Source: Crocodylus rhombifer
Lineage: Eukaryota; Chordata; Crocodylia; Crocodylidae
Direction: 5' to 3'
Assembly (NCBI GenBank): GCA_038503035.1
Contig: JAVSML010025217.1
Location: forward strand, 62,001 to 126,000
Length of the DNA: 64,000 bases
A program made the translations under genes and the position numbers. Below, in pieces: positions 11,265 through 22,549 of the stretch. How positions within the stretch are numbered: the stretch's first letter is position 1; every line of letters starts with the position of its first letter. The notes below the pieces were generated by a model that saw only the letters and a program-made list of their open reading frames with translations, made no database searches and had not been told where the DNA came from.

Positions 11265-11617
11265 CTAGAGAGAGAAAAAAAAGTAGAAGGGAGTAATAGA
11301 CTGAAGAAGACTGCTATACTGCTAAATATTCCACAATATCCTAGGTATACAATGAGCAATTCTTAGTTAATATTCAGTCCTTTCGACTACTTTTTAGTGG
11401 TATTGGTCTGGGAACGGCTGGCTTGCCAATAAGTATAAGACAAGGAATACCACTGAAACATAATTTTAGTCTCACTGGTATAAATCAGCAATAATTCCAT
11501 TAAAGATGATATAAAATTGGAATTATTGAGGTCAGAATCAAGACTGTGATACAGAGTATTTGTTTATGGTCCTCCTAACAACTTTTGACAATAATGATAA
11601 TGTAATGTCAGTATAAA

Positions 11618-12757
11618 TCATAGAATCATAAAAAAATAGGGTTGGAAGGGACTTCAGGAAGTCACCTAATCCAACCTCGTGCTCAAAGCAGTACCTTCCT
11701 GAGCTAAATCATCCCAGCCAAATCCTTGTCTAGCCGGGTCTTAAAAACCACCAAGGATGGAAATTCCACAACCTCTCTGGGTAACCTGAGTTCAGTGCTT
11801 TACTACCCTCCTAATGAGAAAATTCTTCCTAATATCTAACCTAAACTTCACTTGCTGCAACTTGAGACCACAGCTCCTTGTTCTGTCATCTGCCACCACT
11901 GAGAACAGTCTAGCTCTATCCTCTTGGGAACCCCCCTTCAGGTAGTTGAAGGCTGCTATTAAATCCTCTCTCAGTCTTCTCTTCTCCAAACTAAATAAGC
12001 CCAATTCACTCAGTCTTTCCTTATAAATCATGTGCCCCAGCCCCCTATCCATTTTCACTGCCACCTCCAACCCTCTCCAATTTTTCTAAGTCCTTTTCAT
12101 AGTGGGAAAATTCATCCCAAAATGGACACAGTACTCCAAATAAGGCCTCATCAGTGCAGAATAGAGGGGAATAATAACATCCCTTGATCTGCTGGCAAGA
12201 CTCCCACTAATTCAGCCCAGTATGCCATTAGCCTTCTTGGCAACAAGGGCACAAACTCATTGTAACTCCCAGGTCCTTTTCTGCAGAACTGCTGTTTAGC
12301 CAGTTGGTTCCCCTCTGTACTGGTGCATGGGATTGTTCCATCCTTAGTGCACGTCTTTGCTCTTATCCTCATGAGAATTTTTTTGGTCCATTCCTCCAAT
12401 TTGTCAAGGTCTCTCTGAATCCTAGCCCTACCCTCCAATGTATCTACTATTCCCCTTGGTTTGGTGTCATCTGCAAACTTGCTGAGGGTGCACTCTATGC
12501 CATCTTTCAAGATATTGAACAAAACTGGCCCCAGGACTGACCCCTGGGGCACTCCACTTGATACATTGATTACTGCTCTCTGAGCCTGATGATCCAGCCA
12601 GTTTTCTATTCACCTGACAGTCCATTAATCCAACCTTACTTCCTTAGCTTGTTTGCGAGAATGTTGTGAGAGACCATATCAAAAGCCTTGCTAAAGTCAA
12701 AGCATGTCACATCCACTGCTCTTCACAGAGCCAGTCATCTCATCACAGAATGCCAAT
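11618..12757 (-). mobile_element. CR1: CR1 LINE, older subfamily, degraded
   Basis: The tail words CATAGAATCATAAAAAAATAGGGTTGGAAGGGAC lie at about 11618-11650. Reading leftwards the protein signals are AFCDEMT (near 12750), [21 protein letters not shown] with catalytic FADD intact, [33 protein letters not shown] and [16 protein letters not shown]. These are spread over several frames with stops. The wording [18 protein letters not shown] separates this subfamily from the FSLHKR copies, and it shares it with the copies at 13907-14140 and 34715-36048. Confidence 0.93.
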
Positions 12758-13906
12758 CTTATTGCAGCAAATATTTTAAATTTCTAGAAATTTCCTCGAA
12801 AACAATCTCAGCCTAAGAATTTTCTGTTTGAATAACATTAACATCACACACCATTTGAATCAGCTTCCAAGGTCAAAAAAAGGAGAATAAGACTTCAAAA
12901 AGCATGAGTCAATTATTACTATGTTATTAAAATGTGGCTGTAGAGCAGTTAAATAAATGAGAGAAAAAAATCTGTTTCTATTTTATCCAGAAAGAAAAAA
13001 CTAAGTCTTAGTATAGGATTTAACAATCTTGCTTTGATAGAACAAAATATATGTTCATGTCTTTGAGGTTTTACATCCTTTTCACTGCTCTGCTTGACTT
13101 TTAATTAAAGATTTTCTTTCTCTGCTTCTTGCTTTGGACAGTGATATATGGCATATAACCTAATTTGATAAGCTGATGACTTGAATATTAAGATTTATTC
13201 TGGGCTACTTGGGTTTGATATATAATTCTGCGATCTCATTATTTTGGGTGGTGCATGGGTTAACTACCAGTAAGGCTCCAGTCCTTAAAGTCTCTGGGCA
13301 TCTGCAAGGAGCTAGTCAGGAAATCCTAATTTTTTTAAACCAAGCTATTAGATAGTACAGCCCCAGATAGGGATTTGAACGGAACTTATGAATTCACTAA
13401 TTTGGGGCAAGTTTCTGGCTAGGACCCATTTGTAGATCTAAATCTTCATTGAACAAATCTTTAACTGGTATATATTGGCACGTTGTGATTATGAGTGACA
13501 CCTAATTATGCCAATTTGTGCCTGCAGGGGTTTGGGATCTTTCTACACCTCTGAAACAAATGATGACAAAACATCAAAGTAGGTAGGGGAAATATAGAAA
13601 TCTTGAACACAGAAATGAACCTAGGATAGTACTGAAAGTTAATAATTATGATGGTGATGGAATCCTGCTAATCCTTTGTAATAAATTTCCCATTTTTAAA
13701 TAGCTTACTTTTGTTGTTGTTTTAACCATTATATTTCTTGTATATTGAGTTTTACTCCAAGGGATCCTCTCCAAAAACATATTTCTCTTAATAAGACTTT
13801 CTTGAAGGTCACATTATAGTCATTGCCTTTCAGCAAAAAAAACAAGAAGCAACAGAACTCCTTTAAGAACGCATTCATACTACTCCTTACTCAGATGAAC
13901 AATTTG

Positions 13907-14140
13907 GCCATTGTTGAGCAGCCAAAGTAGAAAGAGTTGTGTCTATCTGGGTCTTAAAAACCTCCAAGGACAGAGATTTCACCACCTCGCTGGGTAACAT
14001 GTTCCAGTGTTTTACTACACTCCTAGTGAGAAAGTTTTTCCTAATGTCTAACCTAAATTTCCCTTGCTGCAACTTGAGACCATTGCTCCTTGTTCTGTCA
14101 TCTGCCACCACTAGGAACAGTTTAGCTCCATTTCTAATCT
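13907..14140 (-). mobile_element. CR1: CR1 LINE internal fragment
   Basis: The frame 14153-13887 contains [30 protein letters not shown] and VVKHWNMLPSEVV, aligning closely with the 11618-12757 copy. The 3' tail and everything upstream are missing. It may be a displaced piece of the same insertion or an independent truncated copy. Confidence 0.85.
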
Positions 14141-14189
14141 GCGAAACAAACATTAACTAAGTAATCCTCACAATACACCTATAAAGAAG

Positions 14190-14345
14190 ATAATGTTATT
14201 AACCTCTTTTTACAGTCACAGAAACTGAGATGGAAAGTTTAAATGATTTGACTAGGGCCATAAAGAAAATCAGAATTAGGAACACAGCTCAGGAATTTCC
14301 GCTCCTGGAGTTCTGCTTAGACCTCTGGACTAGACTTTGCATTTT
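14190..14345 (-). mobile_element. MIR: MIR SINE, reverse orientation
   Basis: ATTAACCTCTTTTTACAGTCACAGAAACTGAGATGGAAAG, then GACTAGGGCCATAAAG, GAACACAGCTCAGGA and TCTGCTTAGACC appear in the order of the reverse MIR consensus. Divergence is high. Confidence 0.65.
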
Positions 14346-14965
14346 CAAGGCCTGACCTTACCTCCAGAGATTTTAACAATTGGCTATTACTTGAGTGGCT
14401 GCTGTATCAGGCCCTGTGAGTTAAGGTCTACAGGCCAGAATTAGATTTTAAAATCCTGCCTTTTGATTGTCTTACATTTGTTGTGTTCTTCACAGGAATG
14501 TTGCTTACCCTTTCTGAAACAACTTGGTCTTTGTTGGGATCAGAGATAAGCCTTTATGTTTTAATTCATGTTATTGTGCCTCACTGATATTTAGGATGAA
14601 TAGTTGTGCTATTGCTAGTACAGTCTTCTCTTAAACACACTTGGAAAAAAATGCTGCATCTCCATTGGATTCTTTGAGTAAAATGCATTCATAAATAAGT
14701 CATTTTATTTAGTCATCCATAGTATTTTTATAGTCTTGCTGTAAAAGACTTTGGTTCTCTCTTAAATCTTTTTCCTGGTCCTGCCACTTCTAATATCAAG
14801 ACTAAAAAATTACTTTGGTGATCTACTGAAATAACATTGCTAAACCAATGATGAAGGCCAATGAGAAACACTCTACTGTAAATATAAATGACAAATGGAT
14901 TAAGCCTGACAGAACTATTTTTCTTATGTCAGCATTTTAAACTCCTGTGTCCTCTGCTAAATATT

Positions 14966-15240
14966 GGGTGTGTCTACACATGATACTACATTGCCATAGC
15001 AATGCAAGATGGTGACATAGCGTCAGCGGTCACAAAGCGTAATGCTGCAGCTACCTCGCTGTAGCAACGCACTCCCTTGTTATAGTGTGCTGCTACGGTA
15101 ACAGAGCAAGTAAAAATAACTGTGTGGCATGCAAGACACGATATGGCCTGTTACTGCACCATCACTTAGTACTTCCCAAAGGCAGTATTAAATGATGGCG
15201 CAGTAACAACGGCACTCTAGGGGCATGTGTACATGAGCCC
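14966..15240. mobile_element. Harbinger-like MITE (275 bp)
   Basis: GGGTGTGTCTACACATGATAC pairs with the right end GTGTACATGAGCCC. The flanking triplets are ATT and ACT (2 of 3 identical). The interior contains CCATAGCAATG/GGTGACATAGC and GTTACTGCACCATC motifs shared with the copies at 45152, 46129 and 56252, defining one subfamily. Confidence 0.65.
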
Positions 15241-15918
15241 ACTGGTTGCTTAGTTTTACATCTCATACACCTTATTAACCCCACTTTACATCTTAGAAGC
15301 CCCCAAATTAACATCCTTTTCCCTTTATTATTGTGTATCCCCTGCACCACAGTAAACTTCCACACAATGTGATGTGTATGGCTAAGGAAATGATGATAAC
15401 TGACATTAACATAATGTGATTCATCTAGAGACCCCTGAGCACTTTCCAAACTGACTTTGATAGAGGTATCCCTTCAGCTGTCACTGAAATGCAGTCATGT
15501 TAGTGTTGAATGTAGGCAGCACATATCAGAGCTAAAGTGTACCCATCAGAAAATGAAGAATACCATATCCAGTTGAAAGTACAGGGATTATGGCATTAAA
15601 GGTAGGCAAGCAGCTATCAAACAACCAGAATATTTACAAGGCTTTGGAATTAATGTCCCTAGTCATTCAATAAATTGTGTGATACTACTGGTCAGCAACT
15701 TGGGTTTAAGTCTTGGAAAGAAGGTGTTTCCACAACATAGTGACCCATAGCATCCTGAACTCATGACTTAGAGGGGAGAATGTCACCTACAGATAAACTA
15801 GTGACAGCTCAGCTTCTGCTGAAGATTTCATCCAAGTATTGCCCCAGCACAATGCTATTTAGATTACATGAACATCTGGAATTCTGGGCCTAAAAGCTGT
15901 TTGACTTCAGGCTACAAA

Positions 15919-16171
15919 GGGCATCTTTACATGTGCTCTCAGGACCCAGCCTAATTAAAGCACCTGCAATATCTCGTGTATTCAGCATCCCACACTTCAA
16001 AATAGTGGCAGGGGATGCTTTAACTAAAGCTTGTTCAACAAGCTTTATTTAATGTGCCCCCACTGCCATTTTGAAATGCGGGGATGCTGAATACGCGTGA
16101 TGGTGAGATTAATCAAGTCTGCTCCAATTAGCACACATCAGGGTAGGTGCTGGACATGTGTATAGGTGCTC
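15919..16171. mobile_element. MITE, second subfamily, long palindrome
   Basis: GGGCATCTTTACATGTG and the right end CATGTGTATAGGTGCTC are inverted, and AAA flanks both sides (15916-15918, 16172-16174). The centre AAAGCTTGTT-C-AACAAGCTTT (16026-16046) is exact, and pairing continues outward (GTGGCAGGGGATGC with GCCCCCACTGCC, ATTCAGCATCCC with GGGATGCTGAAT). The same interior recurs at about 39840-40000. Confidence 0.7.
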
Positions 16172-16329
16172 AAAAAGAATGAATTTAGGTAAAAGGAGCA
16201 TTTGGGGTTTGAAAAGGCAAGTAACACCTGAGTGCTAGTTAAAAAGCTTGTCTGATCAGGGATGGGCAATGAAAATGCAGAAATGGGACCACTGGTGCAC
16301 TGCTATAGGTGCTCTGGTATATACCTTAC

Positions 16330-16372
16330 CTCTTTTGTATTCAGAAGGATTCCCCCTAAACTGCTGTCTGGA
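16330..16372 (-). CDS. Predicted short exon upstream of the 11146 exon
   Basis: On the minus strand a T-rich tract (tttcatactccttttgttatgaag) gives an acceptor. The exon ends AAAAGAG|GTAAGG, a strong donor. The 43 bp read SRQQFRGNPSEYKR plus one base. That leftover G joins AG of the next exon to give Glu and an unbroken frame into KHPSMDD. Alternative acceptors two and four codons downstream (exon starts at 16367 or 16360) are also possible, and one other frame is open. The match of donor strength, phase and polar composition supports it, but short exons are easily produced by chance. Confidence 0.45.
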
Positions 16373-17420
16373 CTTCATAACAAAAGGAGTATGAAAACAC
16401 ATTAATTCCTCTTAAAACACTATTTCACTGGGGAAAATAGCTGTGTAAAAATGCCTTTTCCTCATTCAATATCTTTCTCTCAATTACAGTTGCTGTCTTT
16501 AGTGACAAAAGATTTCTTGAATTTTTATTAACTTTTTTGTACTGGTCCTCAAAATAAATGTTAGTTCATTTTCACTGCTGTTAGCTATAATGGGCAGCTG
16601 TTTTAAGGAAGGTAAACCCTTTATAGACTTGAACCTGTGCCTGTTTTAGCATACTTGGTCTGGGGAAGTCAGCGTCAGTGGTCACATTATGTAAGGCAAC
16701 CCAGTTACTTTGATCTAGGGGAAACTCATAGGGTGTGTTTGTGGTTTGAGTGCTGGGAAGCCCTTTTAAAAAATGACAAGACATGCTGAGCCTGATGAAG
16801 AAATACGAGATTTAAATTAAATTGCTAATGTACATGAATGAACGAGAGAAAAGATATAAGTAAGAATAAATGGATGTAAACTGACCAGTTGTAAAGTTAG
16901 GCTAGAAATTAGAGAAAGTTTTCTAGTCACCACAGGCATGAAGTTTAATCTCAGTTGGAGGGTGTGTGGAGGAGAAGGGCATTAACTTAACTTCTTTCAA
17001 GATGGAGTATATCAGTTTATGAAAGGGATCCCCAGTCACCCAAGAGGTCCCCTACAGTCACAAATTCCCAGAGATTTATGCAGGCAGCCTTAATGTACTC
17101 TGCAGAAGCAAGCTTCCCATCATACTGTTCTGTGACAGTCATGTAAGTCAGTTGTCAGCACTGTAAAATGCACATCTCTGTGGCCATGTGCCCAGTTCCT
17201 TCTTATGCTAATCCTATGCACTGAGAGGTCTTTGTGGTCGGGAAACAATGCCAGAAGTGGCTAACTCTTGCGTTTTGCGAAAAGAGAGCTCCTCAGGCAG
17301 AAGGAATCCCCTATGCCTAGCACCCAGATGAATGTAGTTCTTACAAGTAAATGCCATATCTACAATGCACTTGAAAATAAGAGATTCAAACAACACAGTA
17401 GTGGATTTGCTTGGACACTA
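16373..17420. other. Non-coding stretch, repeat-like in part
   Basis: The segment 17030-17380 (GGGGATCCCCAGTC..., CCTGAGGAGCTCTC on the minus strand) looks like a diverged interspersed repeat, but no ends were found. A 67-codon minus frame at 16784-16581 has no splice or homology support. Confidence 0.35.
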
Positions 17421-17490
17421 TATACACACACACACACACACGCATGCATGCATGCGTGCACTCATGCATGCATGCGTGCACTCATGCATA
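17421..17490. repeat. (CA)n followed by a CATGCATG compound microsatellite
   Basis: About ten CA units are followed by a 20-bp unit, CATGCATGCATGCGTGCACT, present twice in identical form with a partial third. CATGCATG tracts are self-complementary and alternate purine/pyrimidine. Confidence 0.9.
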
Positions 17491-18720
17491 GATATATATT
17501 TGTTCACATATAGCAGTATTTTATTGAAGTGAAAAAGTGTATGTATCAAATTCTGACTATAATGCTTGCAGAAAAACAAGAACATGCACATTTTACTGTC
17601 AACTCAAATATTCACATTTTCTCTATATATTAATTACTAAAAGCTTCCCCAACCCTTTAATTCAAGCTGTTCATCTGGAAAGTTGCTAATACAGAAGGTT
17701 GGATATGCTGCTGAAAATATTTAATTGCTTGAAAAATAATAAACATTAATTTTAGTAGAGTCTGGTTTTGCAGCCCTAGCACTCCTGAATGAGTGAGTGC
17801 TGCTGGATTTTCAGGGTATTACCTGCATCAATCAGTAGTGGAGAGTTAAAAATCAGGCTTCTGAAGTGCAACTTCATAAGCATCAACAAAAGAAAAGTGA
17901 TCCTTTTGGAGCAGGTTAATGTGAACTGCCAGCAACAACGAAACATTAAAGCACCAAAAATGCACTTAAAGCAGGGCAGCTTCACTGTGTTTTCAAATGT
18001 GGCTCATTAAGAAATAGCTCAAGGGATTAATGAAAGGAAATGGAGCCTTTTAGCTGTAAGTCACTGGTTCAAATTCTGCCCAGGTCAGAAGTGAATAAGG
18101 ATTTGAAGCGGCAAAGCACTGAAATCAATGGAATGGGACTATGGCTGTGCTTAAAGTTACGTATGTGTTTAACAGCTTTGTTGGACTGGAGCCTAAAAGT
18201 CAATGCTATTTGCTGGTCCATATGAAAGAAGTTGATGTTCCCAATTCAATACTACCAAGTCGGCGCCAAAGGATTAAGTACCAATGAGCTGTTTTCTCAC
18301 ATCTGGTGGTGCCTCTGTTAGAGCATGGATGAGTGACAGGTGGGGAAGCTTGCACTGCCACTATACCTGCTTTGGTGCAGGAAATGTGGCACCTGTCACA
18401 AGCACTAAAACTCACTTGAGAGGGAACAAACTCGGGTCTTTGGCTTCTCTTAAATGTTTTCACAGCTACATCTAATCAATACATTCTACTCTTTGTTGCA
18501 GGAAGAGGTGGTAATTAACTTGCTAGCCAACAAAAGCATACTCACGCTAGCATAAGAATCTGAAGTAGGAGGGGGGAAAGAAAAAGGTTTTGTTTAAAAC
18601 CAGTCAGTGTCTCTCATCAGATTCATGCAATTACTGAATTCACACAAAAATCAATGCTGTGTATCTTCATGTTATTAAAAAGAAAACTGGGCAGTAACAT
18701 AAAATCTGAAGAGACACTGT

Positions 18721-18721
<1 letters not shown>
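17491..18721. other. Non-coding stretch
   Basis: Unique-looking DNA with one SINE-like patch (annotated separately at 18040-18215). No exon is supported. Confidence 0.35.
18040..18215 (+). repeat. SINE-like fragment with a B-box-like motif
   Basis: TTTTAGCTGTAAGTCACT then GGTTCAAATTC resembles a tRNA-type Pol III B box (GGTTCRANNCC). The downstream text GAAATCAATGGAATGGGACT and TTAAAGTTACGTATGTGTTT resembles an old interspersed repeat also hinted at near 10450. Family not assigned. Confidence 0.3.
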
Positions 18722-18760
<39 letters not shown>

Positions 18761-18770
18761 TATAAATATA
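18722..18770. repeat. (CA)n/(TA)n microsatellite
   Basis: ATATATA followed by about 15 CA units and TATAAATATATAT. Confidence 0.9.
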
Positions 18771-19520
18771 TATCAGGGTACCGTTTTCAGGATGGAAAGG
18801 CTGGAAATCTGTATGTGCTCTACAATTAACCAGCAGCATTATGGATTTTGATTTGCCCCTGGAGAGGGGGAGATCATCATTGGCTTTTATCTTGTTCAAG
18901 TGCAAACCACAGGAAATTAGAATGGCTTTATATTGCATTGTTTCCTGGCTATATAAAAGCAGAAATAACTAGAAATTTTGAAATGGAGATTATACATGTG
19001 TAAATGTAACTGTTTAAATTCCTATAGTGAGATGAATTTTAAATTATCATTATTTATCCCTGTCCTCTCACTCTGCTGAAAGTGTAATTTAGAGAATTGG
19101 CACATGGGGTACATTCAGACATTCACTGCACCCGATCTACGGTCAAGTGGCTTACTTTAAGCCATGTGAAGTAGACTAGGAGTGGCTTGTGCACATATTC
19201 ACCAGTGCTGGGGGCTACACTCAGAACTTGCATCCTCCGGTGGAGGGAGAGATGGGTGAGGTCAGGGTCAACTAGTGAGTCCCAGGAGTGGGGGGAAGGA
19301 GGAGGTGGCAGAATTAGGAGAGCTAGATGATCTGTGGAGGGGTAGAGGTTAGTAGGTTTGCTAGGGGAGGTTGTCTATCCAGTGGTGGGGGAATGGGAGA
19401 GCTAAAAACATCCTGGCTAAGTAGGAGCCGGGTAGGAAGAACACAGCCCCAGGGCTGAATCAAGTGGCTTGGCTTTCTCCTGGGACGTATTCCAAATGTG
19501 TGCAGACTACTGATAGATTG
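18771..19520. other. Non-coding stretch
   Basis: No element ends or exon signals recognised. Purine-rich GC sequence lies at 19230-19440. Confidence 0.35.
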
Positions 19521-19528
19521 GGTTAACC

Positions 19529-19714
19529 CAGGGGTTCTCAAACTGTGGGTCGTGCAAGCAACTTAAAAGGAGGCCACAAACTTCCTTAGGGGTACACGCG
19601 GAGGCACCACACAGTGATGGATGACGGCAGCAGCTGCCACATGCAAACTCCCTGTCCCCTGCTACTGCCATCCAGCACTCATGGTCACAGTATCAAAAAG
19701 TTTGAGAACCCTTG
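19529..19714. mobile_element. Short hAT (Charlie-like) MITE
   Basis: CAGGGGTTCTCAAACTGTGG at the left is inverted as AAAGTTTGAGAACCCTTG at the right. The 8-bp flanks are GGTTAACC (19521-19528) and AGTTAACC (19715-19722), 7 of 8 identical. The 186-bp interior has no coding potential. Confidence 0.88.
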
Positions 19715-19955
19715 AGTTAACCCATTCCCAATATAATATAGTTCAACTCCTCATGTGAGTCAGGTGGTCAGACTGGCCATTTTTTGCCCACTGTAACATC
19801 CCCAAATGTATACACAGATCAGAACTTAAATTGACCTAACCCTAGTAAATTCATCTAAATGCAATATCTTCACATACCCATTGTAGGTATGTATACATCT
19901 ACGGTTATGTGGTCCACTAAATAAAAGTAGACCCTGTAAAGCTTACAAACACTGT

Positions 19956-20165
19956 GGGCAAGTCTACATGAGATGCTGACTGTGCAGTAGCCGAAAGATA
20001 CTGTGAAATAGCACATCACAGCATGGACAATGCTATGGCAATACACTACTGCTCAGTATTATTAGGCTATTGCACAGAAGTGTCACCTAAAAGATGTTTG
20101 CTGGTGCTACTGTGCAGTAACTTCTCTTACTGTAAATTTATTTAGTACTTGTTAAAGTACTTAAA
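19956..20165. mobile_element. Truncated MITE of the TCTACATG family
   Basis: The left end GGGCAAGTCTACATGAGATGCTGACTGTGCAGTAGCC matches the reverse of the right end of the 40931-41189 copy. The interior (CAGTATTATTAGGCTATTGCAC, GGTGCTACTGTGCAGTAAC) is shared too. No right terminus is seen. Confidence 0.6.
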
Positions 20166-20169
20166 GACA

Positions 20170-21760
20170 AACTTTCAGACACAAAGTTCCCTTCTTCCAC
20201 TTTGTCCCCAAAAGCCTGTGTAACATCTAGCCCAACTATTCAGATGTCACAAAAAAGATGCTATATAAAAGATGTCATAAAAAAACATTTTGCTTCTTCT
20301 GAATATTTCCTGGACCATCATGGTTACAAAACTCCAACCCTTGTACCTACTAAACATGGCCGTTTTCAGGCTTGAATACATTTAACTGTGCAGCATTTGG
20401 AAAAAAATATAAAGCACTAGACTAACCTGAAATATCCTTATTGCAACATATCAAATGTCCTATAAGTTCAGACAGCCTGTCAGATTTCCATTTAGCCTAA
20501 TATGCTCTTGCTACATGGCAAGTTTTCTTTAATTCAACAGTCGTTACATTTGCATTAGAAACACATTTTACATATTATTTAGACACATGCCACTAACAGG
20601 AAGGTATTCAAGCATAAATGACATCTGTCTTACCATGCAAGATGTGTGTCAGGGAGAGAACTGTGAATGAAGGGAAGTCATGGAGCAGATTAATGATTAG
20701 GAGATAGACATGAAGTACAGGAAGAATGCTGCATTGGGCACTCCATCTGATTGCATTTTGTGTTAGGGAGCTTAGAAGGAAGGCTAATTATTTTATTTGC
20801 TTTAATTAATTTATCACTAAATATTAATCAGCCTTATGTGTGATTCTTGTCCACTTGTCACATTTTATTCTTTTGAATAATAAGTATTAATTGGTTAATA
20901 TTTACATAGTGACAAAAGTGTATCTTTTAAGGACAAAAGGATGCGACAGTCGCTACTTTAAAGTGTATATAATCTTACAATTAAAGGTGAAATAAATCCT
21001 GGCTCCATTAAAGCCAGTGGAACCACTGTCTTTGATTTCAATGAAATAGAATTTCACCCTAAATCTCTCCTTGTATCCAGATTTTCCATTGCACTGCAGT
21101 TTAATATGTTCTTCAAGAGATATACAGCTATATACAGGCTCTCATATTACTCCTTCTCCATGCTACACGGAGTTCAAGAAAAATGTCAAGAAAAGAAACA
21201 TGCTTGGGATGGCCCCATACCACACTAAAGTTTGTTTTTGTTTTCCAATACTTCTTTGCAATTTCAGCTTGCAGTAAGTTAGATACACAGGCAACTCTAT
21301 TAGAGTTCCTATTGGAGATAGCCCTCTACAAGGATCTAGGACATTACCAGACCTGACTTTAGCAATATGCAGTTACACTTTAGACAACTATCTGCTCCAT
21401 TAAATGTACAAACATATGCCAAAAACCTTCCCACACCAGAAGGAGAAGTGTTAGTAATGACACAAATACAAGGACTCCATTGTAGTGAACATTAGCATCT
21501 AGGCCACAGGCAGGATCTGATCTCAAAATCAATGGGATACTGGGAGTGTAAGGGAATGCAGAATGAGATGTGGTATGTTTTTAGTAGATGTCTTACAGAA
21601 GGCTGTAAAATGAATAAGCATAGCTCATTCATTATTATTGTTCATATCTGTCTACCACTGAAGCAGGATAAAAGAAAAGTGTGTTTATTCTGAGATGTGT
21701 TTTTTCTAATGATGTCATGGGTTTGCATGCTCCTAGCACCTCAGGGGTTTCCAATCTATT
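20170..21760. other. Unique AT-rich DNA
   Basis: 1.6 kb without recognised repeats. A donor-like CATG|GTAAGA on the minus strand near 20633, with CATTCACAG 27 bp upstream, cannot be joined in frame to the 16330 exon. Confidence 0.45.
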
Positions 21761-21800
21761 TTATATATATATATACACACACACATACACACACACATTT
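21761..21800. repeat. (TA)n(CA)n microsatellite
   Basis: TATATATATATA followed by CACACACACATACACACACACA. Confidence 0.9.
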
Positions 21801-22099
21801 TAACCATAAACTTTACCTCAGATACTAGGGAGTAGAAGAGAGAAAAAATTTCCTCTTCCCATATAAGCAATTCTAGATGAGCTCTGTAGGCAGCGAACTC
21901 TGGGCTTGGAATCACTAACTTTGAGACAGAGTTACTTTTTATATTCTGATCTTCCTCCATCTCTCTCAAACCCACAGCATAAAGCAAATGCAGAGAATGC
22001 CAGAGTAGTGTTGCAATTGTGATGGATGAGGAATATGAGAGAAGCAAAGTTTTTGAGGTGAAATAACAACTCCTATTGAACCGACTTACACAGCTCACC

Positions 22100-22546
22100 A
22101 GGTACATCTACACGTGCTCTTTACTGCAGAGTGAAGAGTCCCCATCTACATCTGTGTCAGTATTAGGGTGCAGTAAACTAATTAACTCTGCTGTCACAAA
22201 GTAGATTTGGGGACAGCACTATCTGAGGGTGGAGTAATTTACTGTGCTGAAATGTATGTGTAGATGATGACCAGGAAGCGGCCAGACTCCTGGCTGCTGC
22301 CTAGCCACACATCTCCACAGGTTCTGCACTCTAATGCCCCAGCCAGCCCCTCTGCCACCCAGTGCCACTACCTGAAGCCCAGGAATGACTCCCCATGCCC
22401 CCTGCCAACCCAGATCTGCCCTACCGCAACTCAAATTGCTTCTGTCCCATGCACACATGTAGATGCTGTGCCCAGGAGAAGTTTATTCTGGCTCAAACAG
22501 CTCTGCAGTTTACTGCTTTGCCTTAATTTCTCATGTAGGTGCACCC
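22100..22546. mobile_element. Harbinger-like MITE, ACC target duplication
   Basis: (A)GGTACATCTACACGTGC is inverted as CATGTAGGTGCACCC. ACC lies outside both ends (22097-22099, 22547-22549). It shares its interior (AGGGTGCAGTAAACTAATTAA, AGTAATTTACTG, TTTACTGCTTTGCCTTAAT) with 5664-6247, but lacks the nested element there and has its own GC-rich centre. Confidence 0.75.
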
Positions 22547-22549
22547 ACC

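Larger units (their letters stand above)
11265..16329 (-). other. Predicted intron between the two candidate exons
   Basis: About 5.07 kb with GT (16329-16328) and AG (11266-11265) ends on the minus strand. It holds two CR1 fragments, one MIR and two MITEs, an ordinary intronic repeat load. An extra exon inside is possible. A donor-like GGAG|GTAAGG near 14360 has no open frame upstream. Confidence 0.5.

Noticed and set aside
20633..20659. 27-bp minus exon between CATTCACAG and CATG|GTAAGA.
   Set aside because: Neither open frame joins in phase to the 16330 exon; one join creates a stop.
21733..22107. 124-codon minus frame ending at a GAG|GTAAAG donor-like site.
   Set aside because: No clear acceptor; the frame runs into a microsatellite; length is within chance expectation for the window.
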